Part shown: positions 23,947 through 34,483 of the stretch, piece after piece
Layout of the letters: every line of letters begins with the position of its first letter
Numbering within the stretch: the first letter of the stretch is position 1
Assembly (NCBI GenBank): GCA_903845365.1
Contig: CAIMXI010000482.1
Span: 1 to 40,811, forward strand
Direction of reading: 5' to 3'
DNA: 40,811 nt
DNA from: an uncultured Geobacteraceae bacterium
GTDB taxonomy: Bacteria > Desulfobacterota > Desulfuromonadia > Geobacterales > Pseudopelobacteraceae
Notes under the pieces: generated by a model
Seen by the model: the letters and a program-made list of their open reading frames with translations, nothing else
Databases searched by the model: none
Told to the model about the DNA's origin: nothing
Translations under genes and position numbers: made by a program

Positions 23947-24760
23947 AGCCGCCCCGCTGTACGATCAGAACTTCCTCAAGATGGGAAAGATTAACGGCGG
24001 GGCGAATCGATACGGTCTGAAAAATCCCGTATTCCCCACGCTTTACCATGGTAACTTCTCCTATTGGAATACCTTTGAGAAAAACGCCACCGATTCCTGA
24101 TGTAATAACGGTGTCGCCGATTTTTACATCTTCCCCTCTGGTTGTGAATTCGAGTGTGCAGTTCATCTCGCCTTTGCCCTTAACGACACCTCTGGCCCGG
24201 GAGCGTTGAATTGTCGCCGAGATGCCGCTGGCATGATCAGTCAGTAGAAGAACGCGAGAAGTCGTGGGAGAGACTTTCACTGTCTGACCGACAACTCCCT
24301 CGGCAGAGATAACCGCCATTCCTTCGCGAATACCGCTTGAACTGCCGCGATTAATTATCAGTGACCTGAACCAGGAGGTAACATCTTCCCCGATTACGGA
24401 AGCAGCTACCGTAGGTTCTTTAACGCTCTTCTTCATATCCAGAAGCTGCTCAAGGCGCTTGTTTGCCAAAAGCGCCTCATTCGCCTCCAGCAACCTTAAA
24501 TTGAGAGCGCGGATATCTGCCCGCAAGAAAAGGTTTTCATTATGAGTATCGACCAGGAGTAAATAGCGATCCCTTATATCCTCTACAAAACCACTAATCC
24601 GGTAAACCGGTTGAAGAAGCGGCGAGAGTGCCCCTAGAGCCGTACGCTCGATTACATTTGCCTCCCGGTTACGGGGAACATTCAGCGAAAAAAACAGCAG
24701 GGCAGCCAGGATACAACCGCCGGCCAGGAGCGGATACATATATTTTTTCAGAAAATCCAT
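23939..24760 (-). CDS. mreC: Rod shape-determining protein MreC
   Basis: MreC is a bitopic periplasmic scaffold that links MreB, PBP2 and RodA. The 273-residue protein has one N-terminal membrane helix (about 10-28), a coiled coil around 65-105 (RLLEANEALLANKRLEQLL) and the beta-rich domain with ITSGIGGVFLKGIPIGEV near 220-240. mreB, usually upstream, is absent; rfbA is found instead, 18 nt away. Length and layout are normal. Confidence 0.93.
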   Translation of the reverse strand: MDFLKKYMYPLLAGGCILAALLFFSLNVPRNREANVIERTALGALSPLLQPVYRISGFVEDIRDRYLLLVDTHNENLFLRADIRALNLRLLEANEALLANKRLEQLLDMKKSVKEPTVAASVIGEDVTSWFRSLIINRGSSSGIREGMAVISAEGVVGQTVKVSPTTSRVLLLTDHASGISATIQRSRARGVVKGKGEMNCTLEFTTRGEDVKIGDTVITSGIGGVFLKGIPIGEVTMVKRGEYGIFQTVSIRPAVNLSHLEEVLIVQRGGYE

Positions 24761-24778
24761 AAAATCGTTCTCGTACTG

Positions 24779-25672
24779 TTACATCCCGTCCAATACGGCT
24801 TCGTTGTAGACCCGTTGGAGATATTCCTTGTAAGAAGAGTTGGGTGTTGCTTCTATGACATCTCCCATCTGCTGACATGTGATAAAGCCGCGGCGCAGAG
24901 CGATCTCTTCCAGGCAGGCAATCTTCAGGCCCTGCCGCGATTCAATGGTTTCGATGAAATTGCTGGCCTCCAGCAGGCTCTTGTGTGTACCGGTATCAAG
25001 CCACGCAATACCGCGGCCGAGACGCTCAACCATCAATTCGCCACGTCGCAGATATTCAAGGTTGACATCAGTAATCTCAAGCTCGCCGCGCGGCGATGGT
25101 TTAATAGCTTTTGCAATTGCGACTATGCTCTTATCGTACAGGTAGAGTCCTGGTACCGCAAAATGTGATTTTGGGAGCTTCGGTTTTTCTTCGATACTGA
25201 GAACATTTCCCTTTGCATCGAAGGCAACAACACCATAGCGTTCCGGATCGTTGACCTGATAGCCGAAGACCCGGGCTCCGGTCGTAAAGCCGGAGACGAT
25301 CTTGTCCAGGTTCATCTTGCCATAAAATATGTTGTCACCCAGAATCAGGCAGACCGGCTGGTTGTCGATAAATTCCTCGCCTACCAGAAATGCCTGGGCA
25401 ATACCCTTCGGCTCCGGTTGAACTTTGTAAGTTATCGTAATCCCCCAGCGGGAACCGTCACCTAATAGCGCCTCAAAGCGCGGAGTATCGAGCGGTGTTG
25501 AAATCAGCAGGATATCCCGAATGCCGGCAGTCATGAGGGTTGCCAGTGGATAATAGATCATCGGCTTATCATACACCGGCTGCAACTGTTTGCTGGCAAC
25601 CAGAGTCAGTGGGAAAAGTCGGCTGCCAGCGCCGCCGGCGAGAATGATTCCTTTTTTAATTCCATGGGACAT
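24779..25672 (-). CDS. rfbA: Glucose-1-phosphate thymidylyltransferase
   Basis: RfbA (RmlA) makes dTDP-glucose from glucose 1-phosphate and dTTP, the first step to dTDP-rhamnose. The 297-residue protein has the nucleotidyltransferase loop [16 protein letters not shown], the [13 protein letters not shown] segment, the [10 protein letters not shown] metal-binding motif and [10 protein letters not shown] 25672 is chosen because GAGG lies 9 nt before it; a further upstream ATG would add five residues. The other rml genes are not in the window, and rfbA stands between gmhB and mreC, an unusual place. Confidence 0.93.
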   Translation of the reverse strand: MSHGIKKGIILAGGAGSRLFPLTLVASKQLQPVYDKPMIYYPLATLMTAGIRDILLISTPLDTPRFEALLGDGSRWGITITYKVQPEPKGIAQAFLVGEEFIDNQPVCLILGDNIFYGKMNLDKIVSGFTTGARVFGYQVNDPERYGVVAFDAKGNVLSIEEKPKLPKSHFAVPGLYLYDKSIVAIAKAIKPSPRGELEITDVNLEYLRRGELMVERLGRGIAWLDTGTHKSLLEASNFIETIESRQGLKIACLEEIALRRGFITCQQMGDVIEATPNSSYKEYLQRVYNEAVLDGM

Positions 25673-25710
25673 AAATAGTAACCTCACACATTATTTTGTA
25701 ACTGCTTTTA

Positions 25711-25738
25711 GGTAACATGTTACCCGGAGCGGTGTCAA
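25711..25738 (-). promoter_or_regulatory. Palindrome and possible promoter upstream of rfbA
   Basis: GGTAACATGTTACC (25711-25724) is a perfect 14-bp palindrome 38 nt before the rfbA ATG. On the minus strand TTGACA (25738-25733) precedes it, and a weak -10 (TTACCT, 25715-25710) would lie within it at 17-nt spacing. A repressor bound there could control rfbA and the cell-shape genes. The palindrome is certain; its function is inferred. Confidence 0.45.
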
Positions 25739-25744
25739 ATTTGA

Positions 25745-26287
25745 TTACACGATGCATTTAACAGCCGAGAGCAGGTCATCGAATACGATTGCCTGATGGC
25801 TGACGTGCGGCTCTTCTTCTCTGCCGTAACCGGTACGAACCAGAATTGTCCGGCAGCCGGCGGCCAGCCCTGCTTCAATATCAGCACGTTTGTCGCCAAT
25901 CATAGCAGAATTATGCAGATCGATGTTATAGCGACGGGAGGCCTCTTTGAGCATCCCCGGTAGCGGTTTGCGACAGTTACACGGCAGGGCATAGCTATCG
26001 CGACCGGACGGGTGATGAGGGCAGAAAAGCCAGGCGTCAATATATGCTCCGGTGCGCTCAAGCTCGCTGGCGATATGGCGATGCAAGATTTCTACATCGT
26101 CCTCAGTATAGTAGCCACGTGCGACTCCGGACTGATTGGTTACAACAATTACCATGATTCCGGCTCGATTGAGAATTTTAATCGCTTCAGGCACTCCGGC
26201 AATAAATTCAAAATCAGCGATCCGGTACAGATAATCTTTTTCCACATTAATGGTGCCATCGCGATCCAGAAAAACGGCGCGTTTCAT
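25745..26287 (-). CDS. gmhB: D-glycero-D-manno-heptose 1,7-bisphosphate phosphatase
   Basis: GmhB removes the C7 phosphate in ADP-heptose synthesis for lipopolysaccharide core. The 180-residue HAD enzyme has FLDRDGTINVEKDYLY with the two catalytic aspartates, VVTNQSGVARG, the zinc loop CPHHPSG...CNCRKP and MIGDKRADIEAG. ATG 26287 is chosen because GGAGG precedes it by 5 nt; an upstream reading of 39 residues has no support. It heads the minus-strand operon leading to rfbA and the mre genes, and is divergent from the DAHP synthase gene. Confidence 0.93.
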   Translation of the reverse strand: MKRAVFLDRDGTINVEKDYLYRIADFEFIAGVPEAIKILNRAGIMVIVVTNQSGVARGYYTEDDVEILHRHIASELERTGAYIDAWLFCPHHPSGRDSYALPCNCRKPLPGMLKEASRRYNIDLHNSAMIGDKRADIEAGLAAGCRTILVRTGYGREEEPHVSHQAIVFDDLLSAVKCIV

Positions 26288-26359
26288 GATTCCTCCGCAA
26301 ACAATTGTTTTATAATAATTAACCTGCTGATTTAGTGGGTAAATAATACAAGAGAAGCA

Positions 26360-26389
26360 TTGACAACGCGCCACTGAAACAACTATAAC
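26360..26389 (+). promoter_or_regulatory. Sigma-70-like promoter of the DAHP synthase gene
   Basis: TTGACA (26360-26365) and TATAAC (26384-26389) stand 18 nt apart, 32 nt before the GTG start at 26422. Both boxes are close to consensus. The region is the divergent intergenic space with gmhB. Confidence 0.65.
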
Positions 26390-26421
26390 ACCAACCAGCA
26401 CCATAAAGGGAGAAGTGTCAC

Positions 26422-27474
26422 GTGATAAAAACCAATAATCTTAAAATTACCGGAATCACCCCCATAATCGCACCTGCAGACCTGCGCCAGGTCTTCCCGC
26501 TGTCAGAAAAAGACCGTGCTTTTGTCAGCAGGAGTAGGGAACAGATTAAAGAAATCCTGCAGCGCAGGGACAAGCGGCTCATGGTGGTCGTCGGCCCCTG
26601 CTCGATTCACGACACCAGGGCGGCTATTGAATATGCCGGAAGACTGGCTAAGCTATCTCACAAAGTTGATGACCAGCTTCTCCTGATCATGCGGGTATAT
26701 TTTGAAAAACCACGCACAACTGTCGGCTGGAAAGGTTTGATCAATGATCCTGACATGAATGGCACCCACCTAATCTCCAAGGGGCTCGGCATCGCTCGGG
26801 GCCTTCTCAGCCAAATGACATCACTTGGTGTTCCTGTCGCCAACGAAATGCTTGACCCGATAACTCCTGAATATGTGGCTGACCTTATCAGTTGGGGTGC
26901 TATCGGAGCCCGCACTACTGAATCCCAAACTCATCGTGAAATGTCAAGCGGCCTTTCATTTCCTGTCGGTTTCAAAAATGGCACTGACGGCAACCTGCAA
27001 ATCGCCATTGACGCCATGAAAGCGGCACAGCATCCGCATAGTTTCCTCGGCATCAACCGTGAGGGGCGCACTTCGATCATTCAGACCAGCGGTAATCCGG
27101 ATGTGCATCTCGTGCTGCGGGGCGGATCAAGAAAAGTTAACTACCACCGCGAGGATATTATCCATACTGAAGAACAGCTTGCCAAGAACGGTCTTCTTTC
27201 TACCATGATGGTCGATTGCAGCCACGGAAATTCAAACAAGGATTTTCATAAACAGCCGGAAGTGCTGGAGTCTGTTGTCGATCAGATTCTTGCCGGCAAC
27301 AGTTCAATCTCTGGGGTCATGATTGAAAGTAACCTTAACTCCGGCAGCCAGAAAATTCCGGTTGATATCACCCAACTGCGCTACGGTGTCTCAATAACTG
27401 ATGCCTGTATTGACTGGGCAAAAACGGAAGAAATTCTGCTGAGAGCCCATGACCGGCTAAAAAATAGAAAGTGA
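26422..27474 (+). CDS. aroG: 3-deoxy-7-phosphoheptulonate (DAHP) synthase, class I AroG type
   Basis: DAHP synthase condenses PEP and erythrose 4-phosphate, the entry to aromatic amino acid synthesis. The 350-residue protein matches the E. coli AroG/AroF/AroH type: VVVGPCSIHD near 55-65, RVYFEKPRTTVGWKGLINDP, GARTTESQTHREMSSGLS and VDCSHGNSNKD. The isozyme and its feedback inhibitor cannot be decided by eye. The start is GTG 26422, with GGGAG 9 nt upstream. A promoter is seen at 26360-26389. Confidence 0.93.
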   Translation: MIKTNNLKITGITPIIAPADLRQVFPLSEKDRAFVSRSREQIKEILQRRDKRLMVVVGPCSIHDTRAAIEYAGRLAKLSHKVDDQLLLIMRVYFEKPRTTVGWKGLINDPDMNGTHLISKGLGIARGLLSQMTSLGVPVANEMLDPITPEYVADLISWGAIGARTTESQTHREMSSGLSFPVGFKNGTDGNLQIAIDAMKAAQHPHSFLGINREGRTSIIQTSGNPDVHLVLRGGSRKVNYHREDIIHTEEQLAKNGLLSTMMVDCSHGNSNKDFHKQPEVLESVVDQILAGNSSISGVMIESNLNSGSQKIPVDITQLRYGVSITDACIDWAKTEEILLRAHDRLKNRK

Positions 27475-27489
27475 CACGAAGGGGAGTCG

Positions 27490-28068
27490 ATGGAAGAGAC
27501 TATAACATTCTGGCTCGATAATAAAATATGTTCCGGTTTCAAAATTGCCGAAATTGGCAGCCAGACTCTGGTTTCGTATCGCGACAAATACTACATTATT
27601 GTCGGCGGGGCGGCTCAGATGAAAGGGGTCCGACCGCTGCACTACTCAAAGACATCAATGCCGCTCCTCTGGAAAAAGGCGATAAAGGGAATACTACCGC
27701 CGCCGGTTGCCGTAACTGAATATACAGAAGACGAATTTCTTCCGATAACGACCTCAACAAAAAAGGAGCGCAAATATATGCAGAAGGATACCATTGAGTC
27801 AGAGCTCTCTGAAATGCCGCCAGTAGCAAAAAAGCCTGCACCTGCTCCGGCAAAAAAGACAGTGGGGGCTGAAATAAAGCCGGCCAAAATCGTTCAGGCG
27901 GTTGTTGCTGCCATCTGCCCATATTGCAGCCACAAACAGGATATCCCCTTTGAAAAAGGGAAAAACGGCAAGCCGTTCTTTGTGGCGTGTATCAGGTGCA
28001 GCTCCGAATTTGCCGTACGCTTCGTACCGGTTACTATGTATCAGGCACAGGTAGCAGCGTTTAAGTAA
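27490..28068 (+). CDS. Hypothetical protein with C-terminal zinc ribbon
   Basis: The 192-residue protein has an N-terminal beta-rich part, a linker rich in Lys, Pro and Ala (about 110-130), and a C-terminal zinc-ribbon pattern Cys143-x2-Cys146 and Cys167-x2-Cys170. The function is not recognised; the ribbon may bind zinc and nucleic acid or protein. It follows the DAHP synthase by 15 nt with GAAGGGGAG before the ATG, so it is co-transcribed. No signal peptide or membrane segment is visible. Confidence 0.7.
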   Translation: MEETITFWLDNKICSGFKIAEIGSQTLVSYRDKYYIIVGGAAQMKGVRPLHYSKTSMPLLWKKAIKGILPPPVAVTEYTEDEFLPITTSTKKERKYMQKDTIESELSEMPPVAKKPAPAPAKKTVGAEIKPAKIVQAVVAAICPYCSHKQDIPFEKGKNGKPFFVACIRCSSEFAVRFVPVTMYQAQVAAFK

Positions 28069-28100
28069 TTCCGAGCAGAACATCTTCAGGGGACTAAAGC

Positions 28101-28589
28101 ATGAACAACAACGATGTGCTACGTAGATTACGCTACGCACTGGATATCAGCAATCCCGGTATGATCGACATATTTAAACTGTCCGGTTGCAGACTGGAAC
28201 AGCCTACTTTGCTCAAATTGCTGAAAAAGGAGGATGAAGAGGAGTTCATCTCCTGTAGCAACCCGTTGCTGTCGTTTTTTCTTGACGGCCTGATTGTACA
28301 TTTGCGAGGTAGACGCGAATCAGCAGAAGCGCCAAAACCGGATGCATCCCTGAATAACAACGCTATCCTAAAGAAATTGAGAATCGCCCTCGATCTGAAA
28401 GAAGATGATATGCTGGCATTGATGAAGCTTGCAGGCGCGACCATTTCAAAATCAGAACTGGGTGCTCTCTTCAGAAATAAAGCGCACAAGCATTACAAGG
28501 AGTGTGGCGATCAGTTCCTGAGGAATTTTTTACAGGGGCTGACGGTTCGGCATAGAAAAATTACCCCTGAGCAAATTACCGTAGCATAA
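28101..28589 (+). CDS. DUF1456 (YehS-like) protein
   Basis: The 162-residue protein consists of two similar helical halves. The first begins MNNNDVLRRLRYALDISNPGM and the second NNNAILKKLRIALDLKEDDM at about residue 86. Each is followed by a CxxxxQFLxxFLxGL-like segment. This is the DUF1456/YehS family, whose function is not established. It lies 32 nt after the zinc-ribbon gene. No close functional tie to its neighbours is evident. Confidence 0.87.
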   Translation: MNNNDVLRRLRYALDISNPGMIDIFKLSGCRLEQPTLLKLLKKEDEEEFISCSNPLLSFFLDGLIVHLRGRRESAEAPKPDASLNNNAILKKLRIALDLKEDDMLALMKLAGATISKSELGALFRNKAHKHYKECGDQFLRNFLQGLTVRHRKITPEQITVA

Positions 28590-28710
28590 CGGTCAACGAG
28601 GCCATTTTGTTTGACACATCCGGTTATCTATATTATTCTTCACAATCCGTGAGATCTGATCAATCAAGGGTTTAGCGGCATCAAACCAATTCCACACCGA
28701 GGACGAAACC

Positions 28711-30372
28711 ATGCGTAGTGATATGATAAAGAAAGGGCTTGAGCGGACTCCGCATCGTGCTCTGCTGAAAGGTACCGGCGTACCGCACAATCAGATGGAC
28801 AAGCCGTTTATCGGCGTAGCAACAAGCTTTACCGACCTGATCCCCGGGCACGTCGGCATGCGCGATCTGGAACGCTTCATTGAAAAGGGGGTTCACTCCG
28901 GCGGCGGTTATGCATTCTTTTTCGGGATTCCCGGCGTCTGCGATGGCATGGCAATGGGGCATAAAGGTATGCACTACTCCCTGCCGACTCGTGAGCTTAT
29001 AGCCGACATGGTTGAATCGGTTGCGGAGGCGCACCGTCTCGACGGACTGGTGTTATTGACAAACTGTGACAAAATCACTCCCGGCATGCTGATGGCGGCA
29101 GCCAGGCTGAACATCCCCTGCATCGTCGTCACCGCAGGGCCGATGATGAGTGGCCGTGGTGCCGCCGGCCGCAAATATTCATTTGTTTCTGACACCTTTG
29201 AGGCGATGGCTCGCTATAAAGCCGGCGTCATTGACGATAAGGAACTTCAGGTTTGCGAAGACAACGCCTGCCCCGGTATGGGTTCCTGTCAGGGTCTCTT
29301 TACCGCGAACACCATGGCGATCCTCACCGAAGCGATGGGGATGAGCCTACCTCGCTGCGGCACAGCACTGGCAGTTTCGGCGCTCAAACGCCGCATCGCT
29401 TTTGCCTCCGGCGAGAAAATCGTCGAACTGGTGCATAATGACGTCAAGCCGCTTGACATCATGACCCGAATGGCTTTTGAAAACGCTATCCGCGTCGATC
29501 TGGCTCTAGGCGGTTCTTCCAACACCGTGCTCCACCTGCTGGCGATAGCCCACGAAGCCGGCGTCGAACTGCCGCTGGAGCTGTTCGATGAGCTTGGCAA
29601 AGATACCCCGCAGATAGCTTCGATGAATCCGGCCGGCGAGCATTTCATGGAAGATCTGGATATCGCTGGCGGTGTCAGTGGTGTGCTTAAGCAACTTGGT
29701 AGTAAAATTAAAGACACGCCCACACTATTTGGCCTGACCACTCATCAACTGGCCGAAAGTATTCAAAATGTTGATGAGGAGGTTATCCGCCCGCTCGGGA
29801 ATCCGATAAAGAAGGAGGGGGGCATTGCCATCCTCTCCGGAAATATCGCTCCCAAAGGGGCCGTAGTCAAGCAGTCGGGAGTTTCCGCTGCAATGATGAA
29901 GTTTGAGGGTGTGGCTCGCTGTTTCGATGCCGAAGAGCTGGCAATGGCGGCCATCATGGAAGGAAAAATTAAATCAGGCGATTGTGTTGTCATTCGCTAT
30001 GAAGGGCCGAAGGGGGGGCCAGGCATGCGAGAAATGCTGGCTCCAACCGCCGCCATCATGGGGATGGGTCTGGGGGACAGTGTCGCTTTGATTACCGATG
30101 GACGTTTCTCGGGAGGGACCAGAGGTCCCTGCATCGGACATATTTCACCCGAGGCAGCCGAAGGGGGGCCGATCGCTCTAGTCGTCGATGGCGATATTAT
30201 TCGGCTCGATATTCCGAACCGGCGACTGGAGCTGCTGGTAGACGATGCCACTCTCGCCGCCCGTCGTGCCTCATGGAAGGCACCCCAGCCGAAAATAAAA
30301 GGTGGCTGGCTTGCACGTTATGCCAAGGCAGTAACGTCAGCTCACACCGGAGCGATTACTACTGCAGACTAG
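28711..30372 (+). CDS. ilvD: Dihydroxy-acid dehydratase IlvD
   Basis: IlvD dehydrates dihydroxy acids to the 2-keto acids in isoleucine and valine synthesis. The 553-residue protein has Fe-S cluster cysteines in TNCDKITPG and [18 protein letters not shown], and the [20 protein letters not shown] motif near the C-terminus. GAGG lies 9 nt before the ATG. A TTGACA at 28611-28616 is upstream, but the best -10 (TATTAT, 28631-28636) is only 14 nt away, so that promoter is doubtful. It is first in the ilvD-B-N run. Confidence 0.95.
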   Translation: MRSDMIKKGLERTPHRALLKGTGVPHNQMDKPFIGVATSFTDLIPGHVGMRDLERFIEKGVHSGGGYAFFFGIPGVCDGMAMGHKGMHYSLPTRELIADMVESVAEAHRLDGLVLLTNCDKITPGMLMAAARLNIPCIVVTAGPMMSGRGAAGRKYSFVSDTFEAMARYKAGVIDDKELQVCEDNACPGMGSCQGLFTANTMAILTEAMGMSLPRCGTALAVSALKRRIAFASGEKIVELVHNDVKPLDIMTRMAFENAIRVDLALGGSSNTVLHLLAIAHEAGVELPLELFDELGKDTPQIASMNPAGEHFMEDLDIAGGVSGVLKQLGSKIKDTPTLFGLTTHQLAESIQNVDEEVIRPLGNPIKKEGGIAILSGNIAPKGAVVKQSGVSAAMMKFEGVARCFDAEELAMAAIMEGKIKSGDCVVIRYEGPKGGPGMREMLAPTAAIMGMGLGDSVALITDGRFSGGTRGPCIGHISPEAAEGGPIALVVDGDIIRLDIPNRRLELLVDDATLAARRASWKAPQPKIKGGWLARYAKAVTSAHTGAITTAD

Positions 30373-30403
30373 ATTAATTACACAAGCTTAGATGAGGTTC
30401 CCA

Positions 30404-32104
30404 ATGAAAATGAACGGCGCACGAATGATGTTGGAATGTTTAAAGAAGGAAGGTATCGATACCATTTTCGGCTACCCCGGCGGCACTGTCATCAATCTGT
30501 ATGACGCCCTCTTTGATTGCAAGGAAATTCATCACATACTTCCTCGGCACGAGCAGGCCGGCACTCATGCCGCCGACGGATATGCCAGGGCAACCGGAAA
30601 AGTTGGTGTTGTTATCGCGACATCCGGTCCGGGTGCCACCAATACCGTCACCGGTATTGCCACCGCCTATATGGATTCAATTCCGATGGTTATCATCACC
30701 GGACAGGTTCCAACGCCACTTATCGGAAATGACGCCTTTCAGGAAGTTGATATTATCGGTATTACCCGACCCTGCACAAAACACAGCTTTCTGATTCGCG
30801 ATGTCAAGGATATCGCAGTGACTATGAAGAAAGCGTTTTACATTGCCCGCAGTGGACGCCCAGGACCTGTTCTTGTTGATTTCCCCAAGGATGTGCAGAT
30901 GGCGCAGGGTGAATTCCATTACCCGGAAACTGTTGAAATCCGTGCCTACAAACCGAATCTTTCCGGACATCCACGTCAGGTGGAAAAAGCGGTCGCGATG
31001 ATTCTCGATTCACGCCGCCCGGTAATGTATGTCGGCGGTGGTGCGGTGCTGAGCGATGCAGCCGAACCTCTGACGACTTTGGCGCGCAAACTGTCACTGC
31101 CGGTTACCACGACATTAATGGGACTCGGTTCCTTTCCGGAAAGCGATGAACTCTCGCTCGGCATGCTCGGCATGCACGGCGCCTATTGCGCCAATATGGC
31201 GATGAGCCACAGTGATCTTATCATTGCTGTCGGGGCGCGGTTCGATGACCGTGTTACCGGTAAACTCTCGACATTTGCTCCACACGCAAAAATTATTCAT
31301 ATCGATGTTGACCCGACATCCATCAAGAAAAATGTACGGGTTGACCTGCCGATAGTCGGTGACGTCAAAGATGTATTGCTAAAGATGATAAAGCAGGCTG
31401 ACAAACATAAAGAAAAGCTGACAGAGTTCGTTGCGGCTCTGACTCCATGGCTTGCGGATATTTCCGCCTGGAAGGATAAACATCCGATCGGCTATAAGCA
31501 GAGCAGCACGGTAATCAAGCCGCAATTCGTTATTCAGAAACTACGCGAGTTATCTGATGAAGACGCCATAATCTCAACTGATGTAGGTCAGCATCAGATG
31601 TGGACGGCTCAGTTTTTTCAATTCAACAAACCACGGACACTCTTAACTTCCGGTGGTCTTGGTACTATGGGGTATGGCCTGCCGGCAGCTATGGGAGCCC
31701 AGGCTGCTTTTCCGAAACGCCAGATTATTTCTATCTGCGGCGATGGCGGTGTGCAGATGAATATTCAGGAGATGGCAACGCTGGTGCAGAACAGGCTTCC
31801 GGTCAAAATTGTCATCTTGAACAACAACTTCCTCGGCATGGTGCGCCAGTGGCAGGAACTGTTCTTCGATAAGCGCTATTCATCAACCTGTATGGAACTC
31901 CCGATTAATTATATCAAGCTTGCCGACGCATATGGCGCCAAAGGATTCCTCGCCACAAAGCCGGGTGATGTCGAGTCTGTCATCAAGCAGGGTTTCAGTG
32001 AGAAGGGGCCGGTCATCATGGAATTTATGATAGCCCGCGAGGAAAAAGTACTGCCGATGGTTCCGGCGGGAGCTTCACTGAATGAAATGGTACTGAACGC
32101 CTAA
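30404..32104 (+). CDS. ilvB: Acetolactate synthase large subunit
   Basis: IlvB is the ThDP-dependent catalytic subunit that makes acetolactate or acetohydroxybutyrate. The 566-residue protein has IDTIFGYPGGTVINLYDAL, the Glu of LPRHEQAGTHAADGYARA, and the ThDP/Mg motif CGDGGVQMNIQEMATL ending in LNNN. I choose ATG 30404 because GAGG at 30394-30397 is 6 nt upstream; ATG 30392 overlaps that site. It follows ilvD by 31 nt and precedes ilvN by 16 nt. Confidence 0.95.
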   Translation: MKMNGARMMLECLKKEGIDTIFGYPGGTVINLYDALFDCKEIHHILPRHEQAGTHAADGYARATGKVGVVIATSGPGATNTVTGIATAYMDSIPMVIITGQVPTPLIGNDAFQEVDIIGITRPCTKHSFLIRDVKDIAVTMKKAFYIARSGRPGPVLVDFPKDVQMAQGEFHYPETVEIRAYKPNLSGHPRQVEKAVAMILDSRRPVMYVGGGAVLSDAAEPLTTLARKLSLPVTTTLMGLGSFPESDELSLGMLGMHGAYCANMAMSHSDLIIAVGARFDDRVTGKLSTFAPHAKIIHIDVDPTSIKKNVRVDLPIVGDVKDVLLKMIKQADKHKEKLTEFVAALTPWLADISAWKDKHPIGYKQSSTVIKPQFVIQKLRELSDEDAIISTDVGQHQMWTAQFFQFNKPRTLLTSGGLGTMGYGLPAAMGAQAAFPKRQIISICGDGGVQMNIQEMATLVQNRLPVKIVILNNNFLGMVRQWQELFFDKRYSSTCMELPINYIKLADAYGAKGFLATKPGDVESVIKQGFSEKGPVIMEFMIAREEKVLPMVPAGASLNEMVLNA

Positions 32105-32120
32105 AGAGAGGATATAAAAA

Positions 32121-32612
32121 ATGCAACACACAATATCGGTTATCGTTGAAAATGATTTTGGTGTACTATCCCGTGTAGCCACACTTTTTTCCGGTCGCGG
32201 GTTCAACATTGACTCACTCTCTGTGGCACCCACGAATGAAGAAGGGCTGTCACGGATGACAATTGTCACTCGTGGTGACGACCAGATCCTTGAGCAGATA
32301 AACAAACAGCTCAACAAGCTGATTGATGTACTTAAGGTGCTTGATTTCTCGGATGGCAGCGCCATTGAACGGGAACTGGCGCTGATAAAAGTAGCTGCCG
32401 AAGATGATGCCCGTGCCGAAGTTTTGAGAGTCGTCGACATATTCAGAGCCAAGATTATTGATGTTACTCCGAAATCATATACCATCGAAGCGACCGGTAA
32501 TCCGCTCAAAATTGACGGCATACTGGAACTTCTGCGGCCACTTGGCCTGAAAGAGGTAGTACGCACAGGCGCGGTTGCCATTGGCAGAGGTGCCAAAGGG
32601 TGGAACGGCTAG
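32121..32612 (+). CDS. ilvN: Acetolactate synthase small (regulatory) subunit
   Basis: IlvN activates IlvB and binds valine for feedback control. The 163-residue protein starts with an ACT domain (TISVIVENDFGVLSRVATLF, GRGFNIDSLSVAPT) and continues with the conserved C-terminal half ending LRPLGLKEVVRTGAVAIGRG. It follows ilvB by 16 nt, with AGAGAGGA before the ATG. Complete and normal in length. Named ilvN; ilvH would be an equally common label. Confidence 0.94.
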   Translation: MQHTISVIVENDFGVLSRVATLFSGRGFNIDSLSVAPTNEEGLSRMTIVTRGDDQILEQINKQLNKLIDVLKVLDFSDGSAIERELALIKVAAEDDARAEVLRVVDIFRAKIIDVTPKSYTIEATGNPLKIDGILELLRPLGLKEVVRTGAVAIGRGAKGWNG

Positions 32613-32631
32613 AAAAAGCCTGGTTATATGA

Positions 32632-33744
<1,113 letters not shown>

Positions 33745-33757
33745 TACACGAACAGCT

Positions 33758-33800
33758 ACGTTCAACGCCCCTCTCCAGCCTGAAGAGGGGTGTTGAACGT
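33758..33800 (+). other. Long stem-loop between ilvC and psd
   Basis: ACGTTCAAC-G-CCCCTCT (33758-33774) pairs with AGAGGGG-T-GTTGAACGT (33784-33800), 17 bp with one G-U pair and a 9-nt loop. It begins 14 nt after the ilvC stop and ends 11 nt before the psd ATG. No T-run follows, so it is not a standard terminator. It may protect the ilvC mRNA 3' end or influence psd translation. Confidence 0.7.
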
Positions 33801-33811
33801 TAGGCAGGTAC

Positions 33812-34468
33812 ATGAACAATTCCTCCCCATTTGCCCGCGAAGGGTATCCATTCATAGCGTACAGCATCGGATTAACAGCATTATTTACTGTTGCCGGCGC
33901 ACGAATTGCTACAGCGCTGTATATACCGGCTGCGCTTTCTCTTCTGTTGGCTCTCTTTGTAATCTATTTTTTTCGCAATCCGGAAAGAGCCCCCCCCTCT
34001 GACGCCACAGCGGTAACTGCTCCGGCTGATGGTGTCGTGATAGTTGCCGAGCGGGTTCCGGAAACACCGCTCGGTGTAGAGGCTTTAAAAATCAGCATTT
34101 TCATGTCTGTATTCAGTGTACACGTCAACCGTGTCCCTTTTGACGGCAAGGTAATTGACACGTTCCATCATGCGGGAAAGTTTTTTGATGCCCGTGATGG
34201 GCGCGCTTCTTGTGAAAATGAACGCAACGGCATAGTATTGGAGATTGCCGGTGGTGCCCGGATCGCGTTTGTTCAGATAGCCGGTCTGGTGGCTCGCCGC
34301 ATTATCAGTTACCCGCTCGTCGGGGATCTCCTGGTGCGTGGCGCACGATACGGCTTGATTCGCTTCGGATCGCGGGTGGATGTTTATCTGCCGGTTGAAG
34401 TCGTGCCTCTGGTAAAGCTTGGAGACAAAACGGTGGCGGGTGAAACCGTATTGGCGAGAATTTGCTGA
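33812..34468 (+). CDS. psd: Phosphatidylserine decarboxylase
   Basis: Psd converts phosphatidylserine to phosphatidylethanolamine at the membrane. The 218-residue short-type proenzyme has two N-terminal hydrophobic segments (about 13-50), SVFSVHVNRVP and the self-cleavage site FGSR, where Gly186-Ser187 would be cut to give the pyruvoyl group. GGCAGGT lies before the ATG. pssA follows by 15 nt, so the two successive steps of PE synthesis are encoded together. Confidence 0.93.
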   Translation: MNNSSPFAREGYPFIAYSIGLTALFTVAGARIATALYIPAALSLLLALFVIYFFRNPERAPPSDATAVTAPADGVVIVAERVPETPLGVEALKISIFMSVFSVHVNRVPFDGKVIDTFHHAGKFFDARDGRASCENERNGIVLEIAGGARIAFVQIAGLVARRIISYPLVGDLLVRGARYGLIRFGSRVDVYLPVEVVPLVKLGDKTVAGETVLARIC

Positions 34469-34483
34469 TCAAGGAATCAGATC

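Noticed and set aside
26288-26404. Longer GmhB start
   Set aside because: The extra 39 residues fit no family member, and GGAGG lies directly before ATG 26287.
28611-28636. Sigma-70 promoter for ilvD
   Set aside because: TTGACA is good, but the best -10 box is only 14 nt away, too close for a confident call.
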